Of a DNA stretch of 8,943 bases, positions 1 to 6,841 are shown piece by piece. Under the pieces are notes generated by a model. The model was not told the DNA's origin. It ran no database searches and saw only the letters and a list, made by a program, of their open reading frames with translations. The stretch comes from JASHVB01 sp049522565 (GTDB taxonomy: Bacteria > Pseudomonadota > Alphaproteobacteria > Acetobacterales > Acetobacteraceae): NCBI GenBank assembly GCA_049522565.1, contig JBEKNT010000276.1:1-8943 (forward strand), written 5' to 3'. Numbering within the stretch: the first letter of the stretch is position 1; every line of letters begins with the position of its first letter. The position numbers were made by a program, and so were the translations under genes.

Positions 1-85
1 TAGATTCCGAGGCTGCCGATCTGGTCATTCCCAGACCACATAGAAAACGTAAGACATCCTCTCGATTCGTATGTTGGAGGAAACC

Positions 86-166
86 ATGTCACTCATTCTG
101 TTGATCCTTGTGCTTCTCCTGCTGTTCGGAGGCGGTGGCTATTACGGATATCGCCGGCGGTGGTAG
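86..166 (+). CDS. Tiny glycine-rich single-pass membrane protein (26 aa)
   Basis: The frame starts at an ATG preceded by a strong Shine-Dalgarno GGAGG (76-80) five bases upstream. It encodes a 26-residue peptide: a hydrophobic helix rich in Leu/Ile (about residues 2-14), then GGGGYYGY and a basic end RRRW. Its opening closely resembles the peptide at 519-656 (hydrophobic run, then FGGGG and an aromatic pair), so the two look like paralogues. This one stops (TAG, 164-166) right after the glycine/tyrosine motif and lacks the second hydrophobic segment of its partner. It could be a genuine micro-protein inserted in the inner membrane, or a truncated member of the family. The function is unknown. 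The strong ribosome binding site and clean motif are the support; peptides this short are often missed by gene callers. Confidence 0.55.
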   Translation: MSLILLILVLLLLFGGGGYYGYRRRW

Positions 167-518
167 CAATGGAGCATCCTCGGTTGTTGACAGCTCGACG
201 GATATCAACCAACCGTTACGGTCGGTCAGCCTGGCGTCGCGATGCGGACTTCAATTCCACATCGCGTTGACCAGGGGAGGCGTCATGAGACGGCTCGCTT
301 ATCGGCTTCTTGCGATCCCCGTGCCCGATCCCGAGTTGCAATGAACTCATCGGCTGGGCGATGGTTTTGATGTACCTTGCGGATGCCATGACGTGGCGGT
401 TGTCCGTCTGGATGCACGGCCATTTCATGCGGTTCTAGCGGTGTCCTCGGCCTGACCCGGACCGCGAGGAACCGATCCGGGAAACCAAATGTCTGCCGAC
501 TCCAGGAGCACCAAATCC
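167..518. other. Gene-poor interval between two small membrane-protein genes
   Basis: These 352 bases hold no convincing complete gene. The longest minus-strand frame (428-216) has no family resemblance and no clear ribosome binding site. The only suggestive content is a short plus-strand frame at 285 with a good Shine-Dalgarno, annotated separately as a possible frameshifted gene. The final bases include AGGAG (504-508), the probable ribosome binding site for the gene at 519. I could not identify a promoter with confidence. Confidence 0.5.
285..438 (+). pseudogene. Possible frameshifted small gene (about 50 aa if restored)
   Basis: An ATG at 285 follows a good Shine-Dalgarno (GGGGAGG, 274-280). 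The frame reads only 19 residues, MRRLAYRLLAIPVPDPELQ, before TGA at 342-344. The +1 frame then stays open from 343 to a TAG at 436-438 and has a protein-like, hydrophobic composition (ELIGWAMVLMYLADAMTW, then more aromatic and methionine residues). Removing one base near 342 would join them into a peptide of about 50 residues with one likely membrane segment. This is inferred from frame continuity and composition; I recognise no family. It may equally be chance, or two unrelated short frames. Confidence 0.2.
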
Positions 519-656
519 ATGAACCTCATAGTCATTGTTGTTATTCTACTGATCCTGTTCGGTGGCGGCGGCTTCTACTACGGCGGCCCGTATATCGGTG
601 GTGGGCTTGGTACCATCCTCCTGATCGTTCTGATCGTCCTGCTGCTGCGAGGATGA
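519..656 (+). CDS. Small DUF3309-like membrane protein (45 aa)
   Basis: The 45-residue frame starts at an ATG ten bases after AGGAG (504-508). It has two strongly hydrophobic segments, about residues 2-14 and 31-43, flanking a glycine/tyrosine-rich turn (GGGGFYYGGPYIGGGLG) and ending in a single Arg-Gly. The second half (GGGLGTILLIVLIVLLL) resembles the C-terminal part of DUF3309 proteins, roughly 50-residue integral membrane peptides found widely in alpha- and betaproteobacteria; I make that link from memory of the family pattern. The likely location is the inner membrane as a two-helix hairpin. The function is unknown. Its opening resembles the shorter peptide at 86-166, so the two probably derive from a duplication. 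Confidence 0.7.
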   Translation: MNLIVIVVILLILFGGGGFYYGGPYIGGGLGTILLIVLIVLLLRG

Positions 657-1015
657 ACGGCAACACGCGAGACGTGACGGCGGGACAGGCTTCACCCGTC
701 AGCGACACCCTGGGGCGGGCGTCGCCAGCCTCGTTGCAGGTCGTCTCGATTGCAACGGTTCTGCGCTTTGCCTGCTTCCGTCTTTGACGCCGGCCACGAA
801 GCTGCGGATGGCCCGCCGGGGCCTGCCCTCGGGCACTTGACCCCGGGGCGCTTCCATGACGGCGCAGCCAAGCCTGGGGGGCAAGCCGGCCATCCCAGGT
901 GTCGTCGCAAGGACATATGCGGCGCGTGACACGTCGAGCGCCGCATGACGACCCCCTGGTCTCCCCGCCGCGCACGCACCATCTATCTGGCAGCCGCCGA
1001 AGCGGAGCGCGTGCC
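657..1015. other. Gene-free interval upstream of the lipoprotein gene
   Basis: These 359 bases contain several overlapping open frames, the longest on the minus strand (1059-541). Their translations are Arg/Pro/Gly-rich, lack motifs, and run antisense across the start of the real gene at 1016 and the end of the one at 519, so I treat them as high-GC artefacts. The plus-strand lipoprotein frame stays open back to a GTG at 899, but that extension has no signal-peptide character. The one clear structure is the inverted repeat at 917-946. The promoter for the downstream gene probably lies here, but no consensus elements stand out. Confidence 0.5.
917..946. repeat. Perfect 9-bp inverted repeat upstream of the lipoprotein gene
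   Basis: ATGCGGCGC (917-925) and GCGCCGCAT (938-946) are exact reverse complements separated by 12 bases. The pair sits about 70 bp before the start codon at 1016. It could be a regulator binding site, or a hairpin in the 5' leader if transcription starts upstream. No T-run follows, so it is a poor terminator candidate. The symmetry is directly visible; any role is inference. Confidence 0.4.
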
Positions 1016-1558
1016 ATGTTTGCCCGGTTCTGTGCCCTTGTCGTATGCCTGTCGATCACCGCTTGCGCGGCCGTCCAGCGGACCGATACCGCGCAACTGC
1101 CGCCCGCCTTCTACGGGACGCTGATGGACAATGACATCGGCGCCATCAATGAGGCGTCCTGGGCGCTCGGCTCGCCCGACCACACGCGCGGAGATCCGGT
1201 GGAGGCGTTGCGTGCGGCGGTTGCCGTCGAGTACCTGGCGGGCGAACTCAACACCAATCCGCGCTGGGAGGCGATGTCCCCGATCGCCAAGATGGAAATG
1301 CTGCAAGCCCGCGGCGAGTTCCGCCGGCTGTTGGGCATCAAGCCGGACGTGCCGGCGCAGGTCGTGGTCAACGCGGAGATCCGGGCCGTGTGGGATCTGG
1401 AGCGCGGTGACGCCCCAGCGGCCCAGCAGGTGCTGTCGGGGCCGATCTTTACGCTGCCGCCGCAGCAGACCATGCAGGTATTGAACAACCTGCCGACCCT
1501 GCCGGCGGCGCGGGCCGCCACCGCCGCGGCGGAGTTGGAGGAGTTCCGCAACGGCTGA
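1016..1558 (+). CDS. Small predicted lipoprotein of unknown function (180 aa)
   Basis: I chose the ATG at 1016 over upstream starts (the frame is open back to GTG 899) for two reasons. GGAG lies eight bases upstream (1004-1007), and the protein then begins with a compact lipoprotein signal peptide: MFAR, a hydrophobic stretch, and a lipobox ITAC with the acylated cysteine at residue 17. The +2 residue is Ala, which fits outer-membrane sorting. The mature part is about 160 residues, soluble, free of cysteine and Ala/Glu-rich with likely helices (about residues 65-105 and 115-178). I recognise no named domain. It precedes the DUF3857-like gene by 84 bp on the same strand, so the two are probably co-transcribed and may act together in the envelope. 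The function is unknown. Confidence 0.8.
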   Translation: MFARFCALVVCLSITACAAVQRTDTAQLPPAFYGTLMDNDIGAINEASWALGSPDHTRGDPVEALRAAVAVEYLAGELNTNPRWEAMSPIAKMEMLQARGEFRRLLGIKPDVPAQVVVNAEIRAVWDLERGDAPAAQQVLSGPIFTLPPQQTMQVLNNLPTLPAARAATAAAELEEFRNG

Positions 1559-1559
1559 G

Positions 1560-1593
1560 CCGCGATCCCGCGGCGCTCGATTGCCGGGCGCCG
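1560..1593. other. Overlapping short stem-loops between two likely operon genes
   Basis: Directly after the stop at 1558, CCGCG/CGCGG (1560-1564 with 1569-1573) and CGGCGC/GCGCCG (1571-1576 with 1588-1593) can form two mutually exclusive short hairpins. No T-tract follows, so I do not call a terminator. It may only reflect high GC, or could modulate read-through into the gene at 1643. Confidence 0.2.
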
Positions 1594-1642
1594 TGCGGCC
1601 TGTCAGTCTGCTTTCCCAGGGCGCGGCGGGGAGAGTCTCGGG

Positions 1643-3514
1643 ATGCGAAGCAGTCTGCTACGGCTGGTGCTTGCCGTGCTGCTGCTTGCCTGGCTGGTGC
1701 GCCCGGTCACAGCCGCGCAACCGGCCGCCATCGCCAACCGGATGACGCTGGACTACGACATCCAGGCCGACGGCCAATACACGGCGATATTCCACTTGGA
1801 GCGGCGCGCCGACACCGATGCGGCAGCCAGGGACGTCGCGGCATTTACCTGGCGATACAGCCCGTCGCACGAACAAGTGGACATCGTCGCGGCGTTCACA
1901 CGCAAGGCGGATGGCAGCATGCTGCCGGTCGATCGCACGACCATCCGGGATCCGCTACCCAACCCCGCGGGGCCGCTGTCGGCATTCACCGACGCCCGCG
2001 AAAAGCTCATTCCGTTTGCGGGCGTTACCGCCGGAGCCAGCATCGTCGTCGAGATTCGCGATCATACCTTCCGGCCCCTGTTGCCGGGCGTGTTCAGCCT
2101 CGCCTTGCTGTTTGACCGCACCCAGGCCTGGGACGACGTGCGCGTTAACGTCACCGCACCGGGGTCGCTGAAGCTGGTTGCGGATGCCGCCGGACCGAAT
2201 GGAACGTCGGTCGGGGACGGCGCGCTCGTCACCTACGCGTGGCGCTACCGCAATACCGAAATCCTGCCGGACACCCCCGGATTGCTCGCGCCGATCGAGC
2301 GGTTGCCGCGGCTACTGGTAACCACCGCAACGGACTGGGGGCAGATCGGCCGCGCCTATGCGGCCATCGCCACCGCGCCCGTGGCGGTAACGCCGCTCGT
2401 GCAGCAGACGGCCGATGCCGCGACCGCCGGCATCACCGACCGTCGCGCGTTGGCGGAGCACCTGTACGACTGGGTCAGGCACAATACCCGTTACGTCGCA
2501 GTGCCGCTCGGCGACAGCGACATCACGCCGCACGCCGCCGACGCAGTTCTGAGCACCCGCATCGGCGACAGCCAGGACCTGGCGGTCCTGCTCGCGGCGT
2601 TGCTGGCCGCCAAAGGGATTGCCAGCGAGCCGGTGCTGATCGGCCTCGACGCGCAGTATCGGTTGCGCATTCCGGTGCCGTTCGCCCAATTGAACCACGT
2701 GATCCTGTACCTGCCGGAATTTTCCATCTATGCCGACCCGTCGGCCCGGACGACGCGGTTCGGCGAGCTGCCATTGGCCGAATATGGCAAGCCGGTCGTG
2801 CATGCGGTCGCCTCTGGCGAGGTGGTCGGCGCGATCCCGACCCTGCCGCCGGGCGCCGCCAGCGTCACGGTCACCACGACGGCGCATCTGACCGCGGACG
2901 ACATGATCATCGGCGATAGCCGGACCGAAGCGACGGGCCCGTTCGGTGCTGCCTTGCGCCTTGCGGCGAGCCGGTTCGCCGCCGGCGGATTGGAGGCTGC
3001 CGGCACCAGCGTCGTCCGTCTGCTGGGCGAGACCGGCACCGGGCGATTCGACCCGTCCCCACCCGAGGCGGCAGACGCGGTCGACGTCGTGTCCGGGCAT
3101 TTCGAGGTCAGCGCCTGGCCGCATATCTCGGCCGACCATCGCCTGTCCGTGCCGGATGGTTTGCTCGTGCTGCCGCGCCCCGGCGATATGCTGATCGGCC
3201 CGCTGGAGATGGCGAACCTGCCCGCGACCGAGCCCACGCCATGTTTCGCCGGGCGGCAGGTGGAGGTGGTGACGGTCGATGTCGGGGCAAAGTATCGGGT
3301 GACGCAATTGCCGGCCGACCGGACCATCGCGAACGACGCTTTCACCTATGGCGCGCATTGGTCGCTGGACGGGCAGTCGGTCACGGTGCGGCGCGAATTC
3401 GTGTCGCGGGTTACCGCGCCGGTGTGCGCCGGGACACTGCGGGAGCAGGCGGCGGCGGCGCTGCGCGAGATCCGGCGCGATTACACCGAGCGGGTGGGGC
3501 TGGCGGCGCCATAG
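1643..3514 (+). CDS. Secreted DUF3857/transglutaminase-like protein, probable pseudoenzyme (623 aa)
   Basis: The start is ATG 1643, after a GGGGAGAG stretch (1628-1635). Residues 1-25 form a Sec signal peptide (hydrophobic core, cleavage near VTA-A), so the protein is periplasmic. Residues about 30-230 are a beta-rich DUF3857-type region; residues about 265-370 are a transglutaminase/protease-like core; the remainder is a beta-rich C-terminal region. In active relatives the core reads like GDCKD(K)A...LL...G, then a His in NH(V/A)I and an Asp in DP. Here the equivalents are GDSQDLA with Ser310 in place of Cys, His352 (LNHVILYLP) and Asp365 (YADPSA). Loss of the nucleophile suggests a binding or structural role rather than catalysis. 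The only cysteines are C534 and C595, near the C-terminus, which could form a periplasmic disulfide. It lies in a likely operon with the lipoprotein before it. Family assignment is from pattern recognition; the biological role is unknown. Confidence 0.82.
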   Translation: MRSSLLRLVLAVLLLAWLVRPVTAAQPAAIANRMTLDYDIQADGQYTAIFHLERRADTDAAARDVAAFTWRYSPSHEQVDIVAAFTRKADGSMLPVDRTTIRDPLPNPAGPLSAFTDAREKLIPFAGVTAGASIVVEIRDHTFRPLLPGVFSLALLFDRTQAWDDVRVNVTAPGSLKLVADAAGPNGTSVGDGALVTYAWRYRNTEILPDTPGLLAPIERLPRLLVTTATDWGQIGRAYAAIATAPVAVTPLVQQTADAATAGITDRRALAEHLYDWVRHNTRYVAVPLGDSDITPHAADAVLSTRIGDSQDLAVLLAALLAAKGIASEPVLIGLDAQYRLRIPVPFAQLNHVILYLPEFSIYADPSARTTRFGELPLAEYGKPVVHAVASGEVVGAIPTLPPGAASVTVTTTAHLTADDMIIGDSRTEATGPFGAALRLAASRFAAGGLEAAGTSVVRLLGETGTGRFDPSPPEAADAVDVVSGHFEVSAWPHISADHRLSVPDGLLVLPRPGDMLIGPLEMANLPATEPTPCFAGRQVEVVTVDVGAKYRVTQLPADRTIANDAFTYGAHWSLDGQSVTVRREFVSRVTAPVCAGTLREQAAAALREIRRDYTERVGLAAP

Positions 3515-3517
3515 TAC

Positions 3518-3653
3518 ACCTCTCCCGCTGTGCGGGAGAGGTCGATGGTGCGCAGCACCGAGGGTGAGGGGCGTAACGCACGGACAGTCTGTGCGTTATG
3601 CCCCTCACTCTCGTCGCTGCGCGCCTCGACCTCTCCCACTTCGTGGGCGAGGT
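3518..3653. repeat. 136-bp composite palindromic intergenic repeat, possible bidirectional terminator
   Basis: This interval is an imperfect palindrome centred at about 3585.5. Each end is itself a hairpin. The left has an 11-bp perfect stem, ACCTCTCCCGC (3518-3528) with GCGGGAGAGGT (3532-3542), loop TGT. The right has ACCTCTCCCAC (3629-3639) with GTGGGCGAGGT (3643-3653), one mismatch. At the centre, CGTAACGCAC (3572-3581) pairs with GTGCGTTATG (3591-3600). The CTCTCCCGC...GCGGGAGAGGTCG...GGGTGAGGG core matches a style of short repeat scattered between genes in many alphaproteobacteria. It fills the gap between two convergent genes and its last base is the final base of the phaC stop codon. 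Two head-to-head copies of one repeat unit would explain the structure. A role in transcript ending or mRNA 3' protection is inferred. Confidence 0.85.
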
Positions 3654-5488
3654 TAGCTTAGCCGCACCCGCACATACGACCCCGGGGCGTCCTCGATCGG
3701 CTTCAGCTTGCCGTCCCCCGGCACCCGGGCCGGCACATGCTCCTTCGCCAGCGCCGACACCCAGCGGTGCCAGTCGGGCCACCACGAGCCGGCGATCTCG
3801 GTCGCGCCCTTGAACCAGGCGTCCGGGTCGGGCGGCAGTGCCTCGTTGATCCAATGCGAGTACTTGCCGCCCTCCGGCGGGTTCACCACGCCGGCGATAT
3901 GCCCCGACGCCGCCAGCACGAAGCGCTTGGGCCCACCCAGCAACTGAGTGGCCTTATAGGTCGATTTCCACGGCGCGATGTGATCCTCCCGCGTGGACAG
4001 GAAATACGCCGGCACCTTGATCTTGCGCAGGTCGATCGGCACGCCCGACAGCTCGATGCCGCCCGGCTTCGACAGCAGATTCTCCTGGTACATCTTGCGC
4101 AGGTAGAAGCTGTGCATGCGCGCCGGCATGCGCGTGGAATCCGCGTTCCAGTACAGCAGGTCGAACGGGAACGGATCCTTGCCGAGCAGATAGTTGTTGA
4201 CGACGAACGACCAGATCAGGTCGTTGGCGCGCAGCATGTTGAACGTCGTCGCCATCTCGCTGCCCTCGAGAAAGCCCCGCTTGTTCATCTTGTCTTCCAG
4301 CGACGTCAACTGCTCTTCGTCGATGAACACGCCAAGCTCGCCGGCTTCCTCGAAATCCGTCAGCGCCACGAAGAACGTCGCCGACTTGATGCGGTCGTCC
4401 TTTTTCGCCGCCATGTAGGCGAGCGTGCTCGCCAGCAATGTGCCGCCCAGGCAGTAGCCGATCGCGTTCACCTCGCGCTCGCCGGTCGCCTGTTCGATCG
4501 CGTCCAGCGCCGCGAGGTAGCCCTGGTGCATGTAATCCTCGAAACCCTTCTCGGCGAGCTTCTCGTCCGGATTGACCCAGGAGATCACGAACACGGTGTG
4601 GCCCTGCGATACCGCCCAGCGCACCAGGCTGTTCCGCGGCCGCAGGTCGAGGATGTAGAACTTGTTGATCCACGGCGGCCCGATCAGCAGCGGCCGCTTC
4701 AACACCGTCTCGGTCGCGGGCGCATACTGGATCAACTGCATCAGTTCGTTCTGGTAGACCACCTTGCCGGGCGACACGCCGATATTCTCGCCGAGTTTGA
4801 AGGCCTCCATGTCGGTCATCTTGATGTGCAGCTTGCCCTTGCCGCGCTCCAGGTCGCCCAGCAGGTTGTTCAGCCCCTTCAGCAGGTTCTCGCCGCCGGT
4901 CTCGGCGGTGCGGCGCAGCACCTCGGGATTGGTGAGCAGAAAGTTGGAGGGGCTCATGGCGTCGCAGAACTGGCGGGAATAGAAATCGACCTTCTGCGCG
5001 GTCTTCTTGTCCAGCCCGTCCACATGCGTCACCACGTCCTGCACGTAGCGCGCCGACAGCAGGTAGGACTGCTTGATGAAGTCGAAGACCTCGCTGTCCT
5101 TCCAGGCGTCGTCCTTGAAGCGCCGGTCGGAGGCGTGCGTATCGATCACCGGCTCGGTCTCGATGCCCATCATGCGCCGCGCGGTGTTCTGCCACAGCGT
5201 CATGTAGTCCTGCCAGAAGCCGATCTGGGCTTTCACCATCTGCGCCGGATTGGCCATCAGCCGCGCCGTCATCTCCAGGAAGGCGCTGCCGACGTTCAGC
5301 GGATCGAGGTCCTGCTGCTGCTGGTGCTGGCGTTTCAGCCATTCGCTGACGATGCGCTGCGACCGCTCGGCGATGTCGGCCATGGAGCGGCCGACCACGG
5401 CCGGATCCGGCAGCTTGAAGGTGCCGGCCTCCGCGGTGTCGGCGGTCTTGCCGCCAGATTTGGACCCGGTCGTGCGTGTCTCGGCCAT
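3653..5488 (-). CDS. phaC: Class I poly(3-hydroxyalkanoate) synthase (611 aa)
   Basis: This enzyme polymerises (R)-3-hydroxyacyl-CoA, typically 3-hydroxybutyryl-CoA, into polyester on the surface of cytoplasmic storage granules, releasing CoA. The ATG at 5488 follows AAAGGA with six bases of spacing. The N-terminal domain (about residues 25-260) includes the typical FWQDYMTLWQ segment; an alpha/beta-hydrolase domain follows. The lipase-like box GYCLGG holds the catalytic Cys346, followed by Asp502 (STREDHIAPW) and His530 (ASGHIAGVVNPP), the expected triad. Other class I hallmarks are PLLIGPPWINKFYILDL and the WW pair near residue 570. Length is close to the roughly 590-residue Ralstonia-type enzyme, so it appears intact. 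A short Gln/His run (HQQQQ, about 54-59) lies near the N-terminus. No phaA, phaB, phasin or phaR gene is in view. The gene diverges from the OmpA-like lipoprotein gene and ends in the composite palindrome. Confidence 0.97.
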   Translation of the reverse strand: MAETRTTGSKSGGKTADTAEAGTFKLPDPAVVGRSMADIAERSQRIVSEWLKRQHQQQQDLDPLNVGSAFLEMTARLMANPAQMVKAQIGFWQDYMTLWQNTARRMMGIETEPVIDTHASDRRFKDDAWKDSEVFDFIKQSYLLSARYVQDVVTHVDGLDKKTAQKVDFYSRQFCDAMSPSNFLLTNPEVLRRTAETGGENLLKGLNNLLGDLERGKGKLHIKMTDMEAFKLGENIGVSPGKVVYQNELMQLIQYAPATETVLKRPLLIGPPWINKFYILDLRPRNSLVRWAVSQGHTVFVISWVNPDEKLAEKGFEDYMHQGYLAALDAIEQATGEREVNAIGYCLGGTLLASTLAYMAAKKDDRIKSATFFVALTDFEEAGELGVFIDEEQLTSLEDKMNKRGFLEGSEMATTFNMLRANDLIWSFVVNNYLLGKDPFPFDLLYWNADSTRMPARMHSFYLRKMYQENLLSKPGGIELSGVPIDLRKIKVPAYFLSTREDHIAPWKSTYKATQLLGGPKRFVLAASGHIAGVVNPPEGGKYSHWINEALPPDPDAWFKGATEIAGSWWPDWHRWVSALAKEHVPARVPGDGKLKPIEDAPGSYVRVRLS

Positions 5489-5556
5489 GGAGTATCCTTT
5501 GCGTCGGCACCGCCACCGGCTACAGAAGCGGCGACAGCGTAGGGCAGGTCCGACAT
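5489..5556. promoter_or_regulatory. 68-bp divergent intergenic region between phaC and the lipoprotein gene
   Basis: Both genes start outward from this gap, so at least part of their expression signals must lie here or inside the neighbouring 5' ends. The phaC ribosome binding site (AAAGGA on the minus strand, about 5495-5500) is clear. For the plus-strand gene, AGGGCAGG (5541-5548) is a plausible ribosome binding site. I see no convincing -35/-10 pair for either direction. Confidence 0.4.
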
Positions 5557-6837
5557 ATGGTGATTCGCGGAAAGGGCGCGCAACCTACTGACGCACGCTC
5601 CTGGGTTCAAGCGGTGGCATGGGTGGTGCTGTGCGGTGCGGCTCCGCTGCTGGCCGGGTGCTCGTCGGTTCCGTCGTCGATCAACCCGGTCAGCTGGTGG
5701 CACAACATGGAAGGCGGCGAGATCGCCAAGCAGCGCCCGCCGCCGCCGGGGGCGAACGAGCCGTATCCCAATCTGGCCACCGTCCCGGCCAAACCTGAGG
5801 CGCCGGACCAGAAGGCGCTGGCCGCGATCACCCAGGGCCTGGTCGCCGATCGTGCGCACGCGGAATATATGGCCGCGGCGACGCCTTTGGCGGACCCGTC
5901 CTCCCCGGCCGCGTCGCCCGCGTTGTTCGGCCAGGGCACCATGCCGCCGCCACCGCCCGCCTCTGCGGCGGGCGCGTCCGCGGCGGGCGGATCGACGCCC
6001 GTCGCCAGCGCGTCCCTGCCGGCCGCGACCGCCCCGCCTGCGCCGAGCGGTCCGCCGGCCGCCCCATCGCCCGCGCCGCGCCGTCCGGTAGTGAGCACGC
6101 CGCTGGCGGCGCCCGCGGCCCCACCGACCCAGGTGGCGACCGCCGCCCCGCCGACCCAGGTGGCGACCGCCGCAACGCCGCCGGCGGCCGCTTCCGGCGC
6201 GCCTTCGCCTGGAGCGACGGTGGGCAACGCCGTACCGGCCGCGCCGTCCGGCAATGCCGCACCGGTTGCATCGCCGGGCACGACCGCCTCGACCCCATCG
6301 CGTGGCACCGCTGCATCTGCGGCGCCCCCCGGCAATGCCGCATCGCCTCCAATGCCGGGCGCCGGCGCCGCCAATCCGAACGCCCCGCTCGCGCCGCCCG
6401 GCGCAGCGGTGACGCCGCAGGCTGCTTCGGCCCCGCCGCCGCCGATCCCCACCACGCCGCCCGCGCCGCCCCGGCTATCGGGGCCAGGTGCGCCGGCCAT
6501 GGCAGTCGCCTCCGCCTCGCCGCCCCTGGCGCCGGCGCCGCAAGCCGCCAACGCCGTCACCGTCGAGTTCGTGCCCGGCTCCGCCGCCTTGCCGCCGGGC
6601 GCTGCCGACGTCCTGAAGGGGGTCGCCGCCCAGCGCGGCAAGGCGGTGGTTGCGGTCACCGGCTATGGCGATGCGACCTCCAGCGATCCGGACGCGCAGT
6701 CCGCCGCGCTCAGCCTGGGCCTGTCGCGCGCCCAGGCGGTGGCGAACGCGCTGACCGGCGACGGGGTGCCGGCGACCGCGGTGCGCGTCGGCGCCGAAGC
6801 TGGCGGTCGCGGCGCGAGCGTGCGTCTGGTACAATAG
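5557..6837 (+). CDS. Lipoprotein with Pro/Ala-rich linker and degenerate OmpA-like C-terminal domain (426 aa)
   Basis: I chose the ATG at 5557, after AGGGCAGG, over an upstream start at 5476 that would overlap phaC. From here the N-terminus is a lipoprotein signal ending in the lipobox LAGC, Cys35. Residues 36-80 carry a compact motif (SINPVSWWHNMEGGEIA, PPPPG, PYPNLATVP) that looks conserved rather than low-complexity. Residues about 110-330 are a long Pro/Ala/Ser/Gly linker, probably disordered and spanning the periplasm, with a 9-residue tandem repeat. Residues about 333-426 resemble an OmpA-like peptidoglycan-binding domain: VTVEFVPGSAALPP, then LSRAQAVANALTGDGVPATAVRV, with conserved Arg391. 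The usual GHTD is GYGD here (Asp372), so diaminopimelate binding may be weakened. Likely an outer-membrane lipoprotein reaching the cell wall. It precedes the aminotransferase by 42 bp and may be co-transcribed with it. Confidence 0.85.
   Translation: MVIRGKGAQPTDARSWVQAVAWVVLCGAAPLLAGCSSVPSSINPVSWWHNMEGGEIAKQRPPPPGANEPYPNLATVPAKPEAPDQKALAAITQGLVADRAHAEYMAAATPLADPSSPAASPALFGQGTMPPPPPASAAGASAAGGSTPVASASLPAATAPPAPSGPPAAPSPAPRRPVVSTPLAAPAAPPTQVATAAPPTQVATAATPPAAASGAPSPGATVGNAVPAAPSGNAAPVASPGTTASTPSRGTAASAAPPGNAASPPMPGAGAANPNAPLAPPGAAVTPQAASAPPPPIPTTPPAPPRLSGPGAPAMAVASASPPLAPAPQAANAVTVEFVPGSAALPPGAADVLKGVAAQRGKAVVAVTGYGDATSSDPDAQSAALSLGLSRAQAVANALTGDGVPATAVRVGAEAGGRGASVRLVQ
6121..6174 (+). repeat. 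Two-copy 27-bp tandem repeat in the lipoprotein linker
   Basis: Positions 6121-6147 and 6148-6174 are nearly identical, differing at two bases, and encode PPTQVATAA twice. The copy number keeps the frame. Such repeats in a disordered linker can expand or contract by slippage, changing linker length without affecting the end domains. Confidence 0.85.
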
Positions 6838-6841
6838 GCTC

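Noticed and set aside
20..38. Short dyad (TCTGG/CCAGA or TGGTC/GACCA) before the first small gene
   Set aside because: The stems are only five base pairs and mutually exclusive, which is expected by chance.
468..495. GGAAC at 468-472 as the -35 of a general-stress (EcfG-type) promoter for the gene at 519
   Set aside because: No CGTT-like -10 element appears at the required 16-17 base spacing.
541..1059. 172-codon minus-strand frame between the small genes and the lipoprotein
   Set aside because: It overlaps two better-supported plus-strand genes and has Arg/Gly/Pro-rich, motif-free content.
2312..3358. 348-codon minus-strand frame opposite the DUF3857-like gene
   Set aside because: It is an antisense shadow of a frame with a signal peptide and recognisable domain blocks.
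3737..5542. 601-codon plus-strand open frame opposite phaC
   Set aside because: It is fully antisense to a clearly recognised PHA synthase, its translation is Arg/His/Gln/Val-rich without motifs, and such shadows are expected when third positions are mostly G or C.
5607..6659. 350-codon minus-strand Gly/Ala-rich frame opposite the lipoprotein linker
   Set aside because: This is the mirror image of the Pro/Ala-rich coding sequence; the real frame has a lipobox and an OmpA-like domain.
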